Positions 24,854-32,638 of a stretch of DNA of 64,000 nt are shown in pieces. The notes under the pieces are model-generated. The model had not been told where the DNA came from. It saw only the letters and a program-made list of their open reading frames with translations, and searched no databases. Each line of letters begins with the position of its first letter. Position 1 is the stretch's first letter. This stretch comes from Streptomyces sp. NBC_01463. Its GTDB lineage: Bacteria; Actinomycetota; Actinomycetes; Streptomycetales; Streptomycetaceae. Position numbers and translations under genes: made by a program. The DNA is taken from positions 3,286,001 through 3,350,000 of the forward strand of contig CP109468.1 of the NCBI GenBank assembly GCA_036227345.1. Direction: 5' to 3'.

Positions 24854-25381
24854 CTAACGAGGCAGCGCCACCCAGGACTTGGTGCCCTGCTGTGACTGCG
24901 GCGCCTCGCACATCCCCCACTCGCCGCCCCAGTCGTCCACGACGGCCGCGAGGAGCCAGAGCGCCCGGCGGCGCCGGGTCTCGCAGAGGGTGGCCAGGTC
25001 GGCGTCGCCGTGGTGCGGATGCTGGTCCCACACCAGGAGACGGACCGCGTCGTCGCGGTGCCTCAGGGATACGTAGAGCTCCTGGCCGGGACTCATGCGG
25101 GCGGTGACCGAGACGAGTTCGGTCACCGCGTACGCCACCGGCCAGACGTACGGGCCGAGACCATGGGCCTCCAGTGCGGCGGCGGCCGCCGTACGGGCGA
25201 TGCGTGCGCTGCGGAGGTCGCCGGGGAGGGTGAAGCTCAGCGAGAGCCCCGGCCCGGAGCGCCCCTTCGGACGCAGGTAGGGCTGCGGGCCCTGCCGGGG
25301 CGTGGCGTACCGCGGGTACGGATCGGGCGTGCGCGTCGCGTCGGTGACCGGGCAGAGCGCGGTGTGCGGAGTTGAGTTCAT
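24854..25381 (-). CDS. HATPase-type regulatory ATP-binding protein
   Basis: A 175-residue protein of the anti-sigma-like HATPase group that accompanies WhiJ/AbaA-type regulators. It has SLSFTLPGDLRSARIARTAAAAALEAHGL, then VAYAVTELVSVTARM (N-box-like, though the usual Asn is weak), VRLLVWDQHP and WGGEWGMCEAP. The degenerate ATP site suggests a regulatory rather than kinase role. ATG 25381 has GGGGAG eight bases upstream; the longer frame is Arg-rich and unlikely. It diverges from the XRE regulator with which such genes usually pair. Confidence 0.75.
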   Translation of the reverse strand: MNSTPHTALCPVTDATRTPDPYPRYATPRQGPQPYLRPKGRSGPGLSLSFTLPGDLRSARIARTAAAAALEAHGLGPYVWPVAYAVTELVSVTARMSPGQELYVSLRHRDDAVRLLVWDQHPHHGDADLATLCETRRRRALWLLAAVVDDWGGEWGMCEAPQSQQGTKSWVALPR

Positions 25382-25589
25382 GGCTGACTCCCCTGTTACG
25401 GGTGGCGAGTTGGCGGTATCCCTCTTCCTCGTGGGCGCGCACGATTGACTCTCGCGATCCGGACGACGAGCAGTGGCCTGTCTCCCTGACGCGGGACCGC
25501 CCCTCCCAGGGAAGGAGGTTGCGGGCAGGACCGCGTGATGCACTTCTTGCTGTCGTTGCGTGAGCGGTGCGTTACCGAATGTAGCGCAT

Positions 25590-25609
25590 GGAGGGTAAAT
25601 TTACCCTCC
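25590..25609. promoter_or_regulatory. perfect 20-bp palindrome operator
   Basis: GGAGGGTAAATTTACCCTCC reads the same on both strands. It stands 83 bases before the XRE gene and 208 bases before the divergent ATPase gene, so it is the likely site for autoregulation by the XRE protein. The rest of the 311-base gap (25382-25692) shows nothing else clear. Confidence 0.65.
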
Positions 25610-25692
25610 CCTCCTGGTGGATGAACCCTTTCGTGGTCACTCAGTGCGCGCACGCGGCAGACTGCCAGTGATCGCCCGCGGAAAGGAACGGC

Positions 25693-26544
25693 ATGGCAGC
25701 CAGGCCCTCCCCCACCGAACGTCAGAAGCGACTAGGTGCCGAGCTGCGAAGGATGCGCACGTCGGCTGCCGTATCGGCCGAAGCCGCCGCCGGCTTGCTC
25801 GGGGTGGACCGCGGAAAGATCTCGAACATCGAGTCCGGCACTCGCCCCATCACCGCAGAGCGCCTACGCACACTCGCCCTCAACTGCGGTTGCACGGACG
25901 AGAGATACATCAACGGTCTCGTCGAGATGGCGCAACCCAGTGCGCGCGGATGGTGGGAGCGGTACAGAGGCGCATTGCCTCAAGGCCTGCTCGACATCGC
26001 CGAACTGGAGGCCTCGGCGATCCGCATGCGTGCGGCGTACTCGATGCACATCCCAGGCCTCCTCCAGACCTCGGACCACGCCCTGGCGCTCTTCCGTGTC
26101 GTCGTTCCCCAACTACCCGAACGTGAGATTGCTCTGAGGCTCGCGCTCCGCGTCGAACGGCAAACGATCCTGGAGGGGGGCGCACCCCCGCCCTACACAG
26201 GCATCGTCCATGAGGCCGCACTTCGCATGCAGTTCGGTGGTCGAGCCGTGGCTCGCGCGCAGCTCGACCACGTGTTGGCCAAGTCCGAGCAGCCGAACGT
26301 GACGCTCCTGGTCATCCCGTTCGAGTCCGGCGCCTTCCCCGGTGCCGGACAGACCGTCCTGTACGCCGAGGGTGCTGCCCCCCAGCTCGACACCGTGCAG
26401 ATCGACAACTCGCACGGTCCCCTCTTCGTCCACTCGGAGGCACAGTTGGCGAAGTACCGGTCCCACCTGGACTGGATGGAGGGAATCGCACTGCCTCCGG
26501 ACAGGTCGCGGGACTTCATCCGTACGATCGCACGCCAACTGTGA
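25693..26544 (+). CDS. XRE regulator with DUF5753 domain
   Basis: A 283-residue regulator of the WhiJ/AbaA-like family. The N-terminal helix-turn-helix is at about residues 11-68 (LGAELRRMRTSAAVS, AAGLLGVDRGKISNIESGTRPI). The C-terminal DUF5753 ligand-type domain has WWERYRGALPQGLLDIAELEA, MHIPGLLQTSDHA and RVERQTIL. A GGAAAGGA site precedes the ATG. It is followed 11 bases later by a DUF397 gene, its usual partner. Related sets influence development and antibiotic production in S. coelicolor; the role here is inferred. Confidence 0.88.
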   Translation: MAARPSPTERQKRLGAELRRMRTSAAVSAEAAAGLLGVDRGKISNIESGTRPITAERLRTLALNCGCTDERYINGLVEMAQPSARGWWERYRGALPQGLLDIAELEASAIRMRAAYSMHIPGLLQTSDHALALFRVVVPQLPEREIALRLALRVERQTILEGGAPPPYTGIVHEAALRMQFGGRAVARAQLDHVLAKSEQPNVTLLVIPFESGAFPGAGQTVLYAEGAAPQLDTVQIDNSHGPLFVHSEAQLAKYRSHLDWMEGIALPPDRSRDFIRTIARQL

Positions 26545-26555
26545 GGAGATGACAG

Positions 26556-26747
26556 ATGCCGGACGTCATATGGGAAGACTCATTCTGCGGTGAGGGCAAT
26601 TCCTGCTACCGCCTCGGGACGGACGGAGAGGGCAACAGCTACATCGCCGTCGCCGGCGCCGAGGACCACTTCCTGACCGACAGCCGTGAGTCGCTCCAGC
26701 AGCTGATCCGTGACATCAAGGCCGGCAAGGCCGACCACCTGCTGTAG
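26556..26747 (+). CDS. DUF397 small acidic partner protein
   Basis: A 63-residue DUF397 protein: WEDSFCGEGNSCYRLGTDGEGN, IAVAGAEDHFLTDSRESLQQLI. Its partner-type role is to bind and modulate the upstream XRE regulator. The expected conserved Cys and Ser residues are present near the N-terminus. GAGGAG precedes the ATG, and the gene is clearly co-transcribed with the XRE gene. A strong hairpin terminator follows. Confidence 0.85.
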   Translation: MPDVIWEDSFCGEGNSCYRLGTDGEGNSYIAVAGAEDHFLTDSRESLQQLIRDIKAGKADHLL

Positions 26748-26783
26748 GCAGTCGCAGGCAACGGGGCGGGGCCCCCGGCAGAG

Positions 26784-26817
26784 CACACCGGGTCGCGGGC
26801 ATCCGCGACCCGGTGTG
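26784..26817. terminator. strong hairpin terminator
   Basis: A perfect 15-bp stem (26784-26798 with 26803-26817, CACACCGGGTCGCGG arm) with a GCAT loop lies 37 bases after the DUF397 stop. Confidence 0.8.
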
Positions 26818-27029
26818 TCACGACCCCCTCGGCCACGACCTGGTGGACCGCGACGCGGCCACCCACGACGTCTAAAGGCCTTTAAAGAACTCAGGGAAAC
26901 AACCCAACCAGACCCCACCCCGCCCCTGCCCTGACCTGCGTCACTCGGACGGGTGACATGGGACAACTGGGCTGGATTTGAGGCGGGTTGGCTGGCATAT
27001 GCTCGCCGCGACAACCACAGACACGAGAC

Positions 27030-27063
27030 GGCCCCGGCCGGGACTGTAATCCCGGCCGAGGCC
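27030..27063 (+). other. leader hairpin before the HTH gene
   Basis: A 14-bp stem with one mismatch (27030-27043 with 27050-27063, GGCCCCGGCCGGGA arm) lies 27 bases before ATG 27091, in the likely leader. It could attenuate transcription. The rest of the 343-base gap (26748-27090) holds the terminator at 26784 and an AAAGGCCTTT palindrome near 26874. Confidence 0.45.
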
Positions 27064-27090
27064 TGACCACGAGGAAGTAGTCCCTTCCTG

Positions 27091-28092
27091 ATGGCTACCC
27101 CGCAGGTTATCGCGCCACCGTGCGCCCAGCCCGGCTCCCCCGGCACTCCCGGTGCCCGGCCCGACGTCACGCCGACATCCGGCGTCATCCACGTCAACGT
27201 CCGCCACACCTCCGGCTTCACGGTGATCGGCAACCACCTGGCCCAGCACCGCGGTCTCTCCCTCACCGCGATCGGGCTCGCCGCACACATCCAGTCGCTG
27301 CCCAACGGCGCGAAGATCGGCATCAAGGCTCTCTCCGCCCGCTTCCCGGAGGGCGAAGTCCGCATCGCCGCCGCCCTGCGCGAACTGGAAGCCACCGGCT
27401 ACCTCCACCGCAGCCGCGAGCCTCTCCCCGACGGCCGCATCGTCACGCGCACGTACTCGTACAACCAGCCCGGCGCCAAGATCCCCACCATCCCCACGCC
27501 ACAACCCCGCAGCAAGCCACGGGCCACGCCGGTCACGGCCCCACCCGTCACCCCGGCGCCCCCACGCGACGCACGCACCGCGCCCACCGCACCCGCCACC
27601 CCGCCCGAGCCGACGCGGCCACCCGCTCCCGTCTTCGTACCGGCTCCCACGGCCCCGAGGAAACAACCCCCGCCGCTCCCCCAGCCCCACGCCCCCAGCC
27701 AGGAACTCCACCAGGCCGCCGCAACCCTCCTCGCCGACCTCCGCCGCCACACACCCCAACTCGGCCTACCCGAGGGAGAGATCAAGGCGCTGGCCCCCGG
27801 CGTCGCCGCCTGGCTCGAACGCGACGCCCACCCCGACACCATCCGCCACGCCCTCACCTACGACCTCCCCACTCCGGTCAAACACCCCGCACGGCTGCTC
27901 CGGCATCGGATCACCACGCTCCTGCCGCCCCCGCTCCCCGGCATGAAGGACCTGACCCCATCCCGCCGCAAGGTGATCGTCATCCCGCTCCAGAACTGCG
28001 ACACCTGCGACCGCGCCTTCCGCGCCCACGAACCCGGCCACTGCCGCGACTGCCGAACCACCACGCACGCAGACCTGCATGCAACGGCCTGA
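27091..28092 (+). CDS. HTH-domain protein with zinc-ribbon tail
   Basis: A 333-residue protein. Residues about 30-125 form a winged-helix-like domain (RHTSGFTVIGNHLAQHRGLSLTAIGLAAHIQS, LRELEATGYLHRSRE), of a kind common in Streptomyces near mobile or accessory genes. A long Pro/Ala/Thr linker follows (about 130-205), then a helical region. The C-terminus is a C-x2-C...C-x2-C zinc ribbon (CDTCDRAFRAHEPGHCRDC). The function is unknown; DNA binding is likely. Its end lies 29 bases before the chosen start of the Rpn-like gene. Confidence 0.65.
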   Translation: MATPQVIAPPCAQPGSPGTPGARPDVTPTSGVIHVNVRHTSGFTVIGNHLAQHRGLSLTAIGLAAHIQSLPNGAKIGIKALSARFPEGEVRIAAALRELEATGYLHRSREPLPDGRIVTRTYSYNQPGAKIPTIPTPQPRSKPRATPVTAPPVTPAPPRDARTAPTAPATPPEPTRPPAPVFVPAPTAPRKQPPPLPQPHAPSQELHQAAATLLADLRRHTPQLGLPEGEIKALAPGVAAWLERDAHPDTIRHALTYDLPTPVKHPARLLRHRITTLLPPPLPGMKDLTPSRRKVIVIPLQNCDTCDRAFRAHEPGHCRDCRTTTHADLHATA

Positions 28093-28120
28093 CTCCCACC
28101 CTCACCCCGAACGGACCCGC

Positions 28121-29020
28121 ATGGTCAGCTCACCCCACGAAGCGATGCACCGCATCTTCCAGGAGTACCCGGGCCTCTTCTCCCGCGTCTCCGAAGTGCT
28201 CGGCATCGACATCCCGCAGCCCACCTCGGCTACCGTCCTGCCCACCGACCTCACCGAGAACAGCCCCGTCGAACGCCGCGTGGACACTCTCCTGCGCATC
28301 GAAACGCAGGACGACGGCCCCTTCCTCCTCGCCGTCGAAGCCCAAGGCAAGAAAGACCCACGCAAGACCACCAGCTGGCCCTACTACGTCAGCTACCTCC
28401 ACAACCGATACGGGGCGCTGCCCGTCCTGCTCCTGGTCGTCTGCCAGGACCACGCCACAGCCGAGTGGGCCGCCCGCCCCATCACCATCGGCCTCCGCCA
28501 ATGGCCCACCCTCACCCTCAACCCGCTCGTCGCAGGGCCCCACAACATGCCCGTCATCACCAACGTCGCCGAAGCCCGCAAGGACCTCGCACTCGCCACC
28601 CTCGCCGCCATCACACACGCCGACAATCCGGACGTCGGTGCCATACTTAAAACGCTCTCCTCCGCACTGCGCGAGGCACCGGACAACATCGCCGAACCCA
28701 TCGTCGAACTCACCGCACAAGGCCTGGGCAACCGCCCTGCCGCACAACAGTGGAGGAACCTGGTGGCCGTGGACACCTCTTTCTACAAGTCCTTCATCTC
28801 CGAAGAAATCCGGGACGAAGGCCGGGCGGAAGGCCAGGCAAAGGGCCAGGCAAAGGGCCAGGTCGAAAGCCTGCTGCTGATCCTCGAAGCGCGCGGCATC
28901 GCCCTCACCGACGAGACCCGCGAAGAGATCGACACCTGTACCGACCCCAACCTCCTCCGCCAGTGGCTCCACCGCGCCGCCACCGCCACCACCGCCGAGG
29001 AAGTCTTCACCGAGCAGTAG
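28121..29020 (+). CDS. Rpn-like PD-(D/E)XK nuclease-family protein
   Basis: A 299-residue protein with the Rpn/transposase-31-type nuclease core: RRVDTLLRIE, FLLAVEAQGKKD (the E-x-Q-x-K signature) and SYLHNRYGALPVLLLVV. The C-terminal helix-rich region contains GQAKGQAKGQ, encoded by short tandem DNA repeats near 28835-28860. Rpn proteins promote recombination and some act in phage defence; no such role is shown here. ATG 28121 is preferred, but ATG 28079, overlapping the HTH gene, is possible. Confidence 0.65.
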   Translation: MVSSPHEAMHRIFQEYPGLFSRVSEVLGIDIPQPTSATVLPTDLTENSPVERRVDTLLRIETQDDGPFLLAVEAQGKKDPRKTTSWPYYVSYLHNRYGALPVLLLVVCQDHATAEWAARPITIGLRQWPTLTLNPLVAGPHNMPVITNVAEARKDLALATLAAITHADNPDVGAILKTLSSALREAPDNIAEPIVELTAQGLGNRPAAQQWRNLVAVDTSFYKSFISEEIRDEGRAEGQAKGQAKGQVESLLLILEARGIALTDETREEIDTCTDPNLLRQWLHRAATATTAEEVFTEQ

Positions 29021-29187
29021 CCCGGCCTCTACCCGGTGCCGTCGCTGCCCGCGCCAGGGCAGCGACGGCAGCCGGCCGACGGCCCACCCACGGAGGAGCC
29101 CGTAAGCCGCCACTGCCACCACCGCCGAGGACCTGAGAGTTCCCATCCCCGTTGCCACTGACGTCGACGGGGGACGATCCTCTGCGT

Positions 29188-29751
29188 ATGGACCTTCCAC
29201 CGCAAGTGATCGAGCTGGGTGACCTGACGCTCCGCCGTTTCGATCGCGAGGCGGACCTTCCGGAGTTGTTCCAGGTCATCGCGGAGTCGCTGGATCACCT
29301 GCGCCCGTGGATGCCCTGGGTCGCCGATCACAGCCTGACCAGGACCGCCGACTTCCTGGCCCGCCGCCAGGAGGCCTGGGAGGGCGGCCGGGAATTCACC
29401 TACGCGATCGTGCTGGACAGCGCCATCGTCGGCGCCTGTCAGCTGTTCCGGCGTGAGGACAGCCCGGACAACGGGCGCGAGATCGGCTACTGGCTTCATC
29501 CGGCAGCCACCGGCCGCGGCGTGGCCACCCGCGCGGCACGCGCCCTGGTCGACCAGGCCTTCCAGTCCCCCGACGTCGACTACGTCGAGGTCGTCCATGA
29601 CCCGGCCAACCTCGCCAGCGGTGCGGTCCCGGCCCGACTCGGCTTCACCGAATTCAGTGACGGCCCCACCGGGCGCCCTGCCCCGGGCGATACCGGCAAG
29701 GCTCAAGTCTGGCGTCTGGCTTGCCCTCGGGCGGACGGGACAGCCTCGTAG
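29188..29751 (+). CDS. RimJ/RimL-type GNAT acetyltransferase
   Basis: A 187-residue acetyltransferase similar to ribosomal-protein N-acetyltransferases: LTLRRFDREADLPELF, then EIGYWLHPAATGRGVATRAARALVDQAF (acetyl-CoA loop) and a C-terminal VHDPANLASGAVPARLGF. The target is unknown. ATG 29188 is used although its ribosome binding site is only a distant GGGGGA; ATG 29152 adds 12 residues of poor bias. It ends 33 bases before the next gene and may share its transcript. Confidence 0.75.
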   Translation: MDLPPQVIELGDLTLRRFDREADLPELFQVIAESLDHLRPWMPWVADHSLTRTADFLARRQEAWEGGREFTYAIVLDSAIVGACQLFRREDSPDNGREIGYWLHPAATGRGVATRAARALVDQAFQSPDVDYVEVVHDPANLASGAVPARLGFTEFSDGPTGRPAPGDTGKAQVWRLACPRADGTAS

Positions 29752-29784
29752 CTCTGTTCGCGGAGACGATGGAAGGAGATGGGG

Positions 29785-30246
29785 ATGCTCGAATCGGTAC
29801 TCGAATCCGTCAGGTACTCCGCTGTCTGCCAGAACTGCGGCGGCGAGCTGGAGTACTGGGGAGTGCAGGCACTCGTGGACGGCCGTCTGCGATGGAACGT
29901 CGAGTCGACCTGCTCAGCCTGTGGTGATGCGTTGGCCGTGTGCGAGGGCGACATGCCCACCGAACGACGCCGACAGATGCTCTCCGAGCACGGACCTGCG
30001 CACCTGCGGGTGAGCAGTCCGCCGGCCACGGGAGCCGCCATCATGCGCGTACTGCGAGCCGAGCTGGGCCTCGACCTGCCGAACGCAAGGGCGGCGCTCC
30101 GCCGCGTGCTGGACGGTGATTGCTCAGGGACGCTCCCCGAGATGGAGCACCTGGCCCGCGCGCTGCGGAACTCCGGCATCGCTGCCGCGGCCGCACGCCC
30201 TGGGCGCGACGCCCAAACGAGATCATCGGTGGCCTGCAAAGACTGA
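29785..30246 (+). CDS. small zinc-ribbon hypothetical protein
   Basis: A 153-residue protein with two C-x2-C pairs, CQNCGGELEYWG and CSACGDALAVC, likely to bind one zinc. A helical C-terminus follows (AAIMRVLRAELGLDLPNARAALRRVLDGD) that resembles the ribosomal L7/L12 C-terminal motif. GGAAGGAG lies six bases before ATG 29785 but touches ATG 29779, so the former is chosen. Its stop codon sits inside the stem of a strong terminator. Confidence 0.65.
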   Translation: MLESVLESVRYSAVCQNCGGELEYWGVQALVDGRLRWNVESTCSACGDALAVCEGDMPTERRRQMLSEHGPAHLRVSSPPATGAAIMRVLRAELGLDLPNARAALRRVLDGDCSGTLPEMEHLARALRNSGIAAAAARPGRDAQTRSSVACKD

Positions 30247-30289
30247 CGGCCGGTGCCGTATGCGAATGGCATACGGCACCGGCCGTCAG
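30243..30289. terminator. very strong bidirectional terminator
   Basis: A perfect 21-bp stem (30243-30263 with 30269-30289) with a GAATG loop overlaps the stop codon at 30244-30246 and separates the convergent zinc-ribbon and OmpA-domain genes. Confidence 0.85.
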
Positions 30290-30332
30290 GCGCGACTCGA
30301 AGCGTCGATCCCAGCGCCGTCAGGAGCGTGGA

Positions 30333-30977
30333 TCAGCTCTTCGAGCCTTCCGCACGCGCGAAGGAGACCTCCACGCGGCGGTTCTTCTTGCGACCGTCTT
30401 CCGTTCCGTTGTCGGCGATCGGGTACTGCTCGCCGTAACCACGGATCTCGTACGCGATACCGGTGCCGGCCAGCGCCTTGTCCAAGACGTTGTGCACGGC
30501 CTCCGCACGCTGCTTGGAGAGCACGTCGCCGTGGGCAGAAGAACCCAGGTTGTCGGTGAAGCCGAACACCCGGACCTTCTTGGCGTCCTGCTTCTTGATC
30601 TCCTCGGCAATGGCGTTGATACGGCCATTGGCCGCAGAACTCAACTTGGCACTGTCCTTGCCGAAGAGCACCTCGGCCTGGAGCGCGAACTTGATGTCGG
30701 AGTTGGTGTCCTCACGACGCTCAGTTCCTCCCAGGTCCTCTACGACGGACTTGATGTCGAGGACCTTGGCGGGCGCCAGAGTGGCACCTTCCGGAAGCTT
30801 CAGGTCCGAGTCGTTCGGGTCTACTTTGACCGGGGCTTCCGCAGACGCGGACGGGTAAGGGCTGTCATCCGCGACTGCTCCTGGCGCCGTCACAACCCCA
30901 AAGGCTGTCATCGCGACGAGCAAAGTCACGACCCTGCGTGTACGCATGGGGGGACTGCCAGCGATGGCGGCCCTCAT
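30333..30977 (-). CDS. secreted OmpA-domain protein of the Tad locus
   Basis: A protein of about 214 residues with a signal peptide (MRTRRVVTLLVAMTAFG, cut after AVA) and a C-terminal OmpA/MotB peptidoglycan-binding domain. That domain has VLFGKDSAKLSSAANGRI, GFTDNLGSSAHGDVLSKQRAEAV and KKNRRVEVSF, with the Asp and Arg that bind diaminopimelate. It probably ties the pilus base to the wall, as no outer membrane exists here. ATG 30977 is coupled to the previous stop (TGATG); ATG 30947 fits the signal peptide better and is a serious alternative. Confidence 0.75.
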   Translation of the reverse strand: MRAAIAGSPPMRTRRVVTLLVAMTAFGVVTAPGAVADDSPYPSASAEAPVKVDPNDSDLKLPEGATLAPAKVLDIKSVVEDLGGTERREDTNSDIKFALQAEVLFGKDSAKLSSAANGRINAIAEEIKKQDAKKVRVFGFTDNLGSSAHGDVLSKQRAEAVHNVLDKALAGTGIAYEIRGYGEQYPIADNGTEDGRKKNRRVEVSFARAEGSKS

Positions 30978-31567
30978 CAAGAAATCTCAATCTTGGTGGT
31001 GGTGAACCCCGGGAACTGAAGGTCCACCTGGGTCGTGGACTGTTGGGGAGCCGGGAACTGCGCAAAGAAGGTGAGGCTCTTCCCCGCATCGATGCTCGGA
31101 TCGAACCCGCTCGTAGTCAGAGGCCGGTTGTCAGTGTCCCGAAGCACGTAGTACCGCTTCTTCTCCTGCGAGTCCACGAGCGTCATAGCAGCGAGAGATC
31201 GCCCGGTACTTGCAACAGCCTCCTCCTCGCCGCTCCATTGCACGGGGGTTGTGTAGATACTGGCACCGGTGTTCTTGAGCTGTCCGCTGATTGTCAGAAA
31301 GCCACCGGAGTCGCGCGTCGCCGAATTGACCACCAAGTCAACTCCGGCGTCGCCCTTGACCGTAACCAACACCTTGCTGGTGTCAGGAACAGTCGGCCCC
31401 CCGCCCTTTCCGGAGCCATCGGTCGACTTGGACGACGCGGCTGACGGATTCTCCTTCACGCCGCCGCCTTTGTCACTCCCACAGGCGGCCGCGGAGAGGG
31501 TGAGGCCAGCAGCAAGAACTACAGCGGTTGCTGCTCGTCGCAGCTTCCTCACATGCGGATTGCTCAT
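30977..31567 (-). CDS. Tad-locus lipoprotein
   Basis: A 196-residue lipoprotein with lipobox LSAAAC (Cys about residue 29), a Lys/Ser/Gly-rich linker and a beta-rich domain (LVTVKGDAGVDLVVNSATRDSGGFLTISGQLKNTG). The domain resembles DUF4352-like immunoglobulin folds, though I am not sure. It is placed between TadG and the OmpA-domain gene and joined to both by short gaps, so it likely belongs to the pilus machine. Its stop overlaps the next start by one base. Confidence 0.65.
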   Translation of the reverse strand: MSNPHVRKLRRAATAVVLAAGLTLSAAACGSDKGGGVKENPSAASSKSTDGSGKGGGPTVPDTSKVLVTVKGDAGVDLVVNSATRDSGGFLTISGQLKNTGASIYTTPVQWSGEEEAVASTGRSLAAMTLVDSQEKKRYYVLRDTDNRPLTTSGFDPSIDAGKSLTFFAQFPAPQQSTTQVDLQFPGFTTTKIEIS

Positions 31568-31596
31568 CGGTCCAGTTCCTTTGCGTTTGATCGCGG

Positions 31597-32205
31597 TCAG
31601 TCTTCAACCAGGCGTACAGAGAAGAGGTCGGCCATGTCAGGCATAATTGCCAGGCTCTGAGGGCTGACCACCCATGTCAGGCCAGTCGTACACACAACCT
31701 CGCCGATGGACGGTGACGTGGGGATCGGGTTCGGGATGAACTTGCAGTGGCCTTCGACAATGGCCGCGGCAGTTGCCTTCGCCCGCTTCCCCTCAGTACC
31801 CGGAACCAGGTTGGCACTCATCGCCTTGTTCGTCCGCAGCTTGACCTTGTAACCCCAGTCGAGGCCCGTCAGCGGATTACAGCCGTTGGGTTCGATTCTG
31901 GCGTCATTCTGCGCAGCGAACGAGATCGCCTTGTAACAGCCGGGCAGCCCCACATACGGGGCATTGAACACCTCGGTGTAGAACGCCCTGTCCATGACTC
32001 GGACCTTCAGCTCCAGCCCAAGCAGAGTCCGTGACTCCTTGGCCGCTGCCAGAGCCGAAGCATCCGCAGCACTCTGAGCACCGTTGCGCTTGACATCGGC
32101 CTCACCGAACGCAAAGAAGATCAACGCAAGAAAGAGCAGGCCGGTCACCGCTGTGATGTACAGCGGTGCGGCCTGCCCTGACTCGCGGCGGGTGTACGGA
32201 CTCAC
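31597..32205 (-). CDS. TadG-like pilus assembly protein
   Basis: A protein of about 202 residues starting MSPYTRRESGQAAPLYITAVTGLLFLALIFF (read in pieces), with the TadG-type N-terminal membrane helix and QSAADASALAAAKESR. GTG 32205 overlaps the flp stop by four bases (GTGA), so the two are translationally coupled. TadG-like proteins are minor pseudopilins or assembly factors anchored in the membrane. The C-terminal 150 residues with paired cysteines lie outside the cell. Confidence 0.75.
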   Translation of the reverse strand: MSPYTRRESGQAAPLYITAVTGLLFLALIFFAFGEADVKRNGAQSAADASALAAAKESRTLLGLELKVRVMDRAFYTEVFNAPYVGLPGCYKAISFAAQNDARIEPNGCNPLTGLDWGYKVKLRTNKAMSANLVPGTEGKRAKATAAAIVEGHCKFIPNPIPTSPSIGEVVCTTGLTWVVSPQSLAIMPDMADLFSVRLVED

Positions 32206-32435
32206 TTGTTGAGAACCGAGTTGATCTTCTCGGTGAACTTGTTGCCGATGGTGGCGCCCAGGTTCGTGTTGAGCAGTGCCACGACGATCGCCACCACGAG
32301 GATCGTGATACCGACGTACTCGATCGCGCCCTGACCCTTGTCGCTGCGGCGCTTCATGGCGTCCACGGCGGTGTTCTTCCAGCCGTTGATGTACGCCTGC
32401 GTGGTGGTGGCGGCCTTCAGGGTGATGTTCGACAT
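32202..32435 (-). CDS. flp: Flp major pilin
   Basis: A 77-residue Flp-type prepilin: a 34-residue leader ending KRRSDKG, then QGAIEYVGITILVVAIVVALL with Glu at +5 and Tyr at +6, and a short hydrophilic tail (NKFTEKINSVLNK). A class III prepilin peptidase should cut after Gly34. GGAGGGG lies six bases before ATG 32435. Two TTGGGCC-N4-GGCCCAA sites lie 140-196 bases upstream. The HINT toxin at 3017-4642 carries a close copy of this leader and helix. Confidence 0.9.
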   Translation of the reverse strand: MSNITLKAATTTQAYINGWKNTAVDAMKRRSDKGQGAIEYVGITILVVAIVVALLNTNLGATIGNKFTEKINSVLNK

Positions 32436-32575
32436 GGTGTTCCCCTCCGAGTTCGGCCGACCGGAAGTCGGCCGACACTGCTGCGTAAGTCTTCGTGTCG
32501 TTCGCGCTTCCGGCTTCCTCCTGGCCGGTCTCGCTTTCGACATGAGAAACGTACGTCGGGGCAACACCCACTCGC

Positions 32576-32631
32576 ATGGGCCTGCGGGCCCAACTCCGGG
32601 CCCACTCAGTCAGTTGGGCCTTCGGGCCCAT
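32576..32631. promoter_or_regulatory. two TTGGGCC-N4-GGCCCAA sites before flp
   Basis: Site one (32576-32593) is ATGGGCC TGCG GGCCCAA; site two (32614-32631) is TTGGGCC TTCG GGCCCAT; an extra GGGCCCA half-site lies between them. They fall in the 203-base gap between the response regulator stop and flp. Site two, with its TTCG loop, could double as a terminator for the regulator gene. Confidence 0.55.
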
Positions 32632-32638
32632 CGTCTGC

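Noticed and set aside
26870..27090. Possible tRNA or attachment site before the HTH gene
   Set aside because: No cloverleaf, anticodon stem or direct-repeat pair could be found; only hairpins are seen.
27120..28880. A 586-codon frame over the HTH and Rpn-like genes
   Set aside because: It is an Arg/Pro/His-rich out-of-frame shadow with no domains.
32614..32631. Simple rho-independent terminator
   Set aside because: The TTCG-loop hairpin fits, but matching copies lie between divergent genes (4677, 6402), so I favoured operator for the motif family and noted the dual role.
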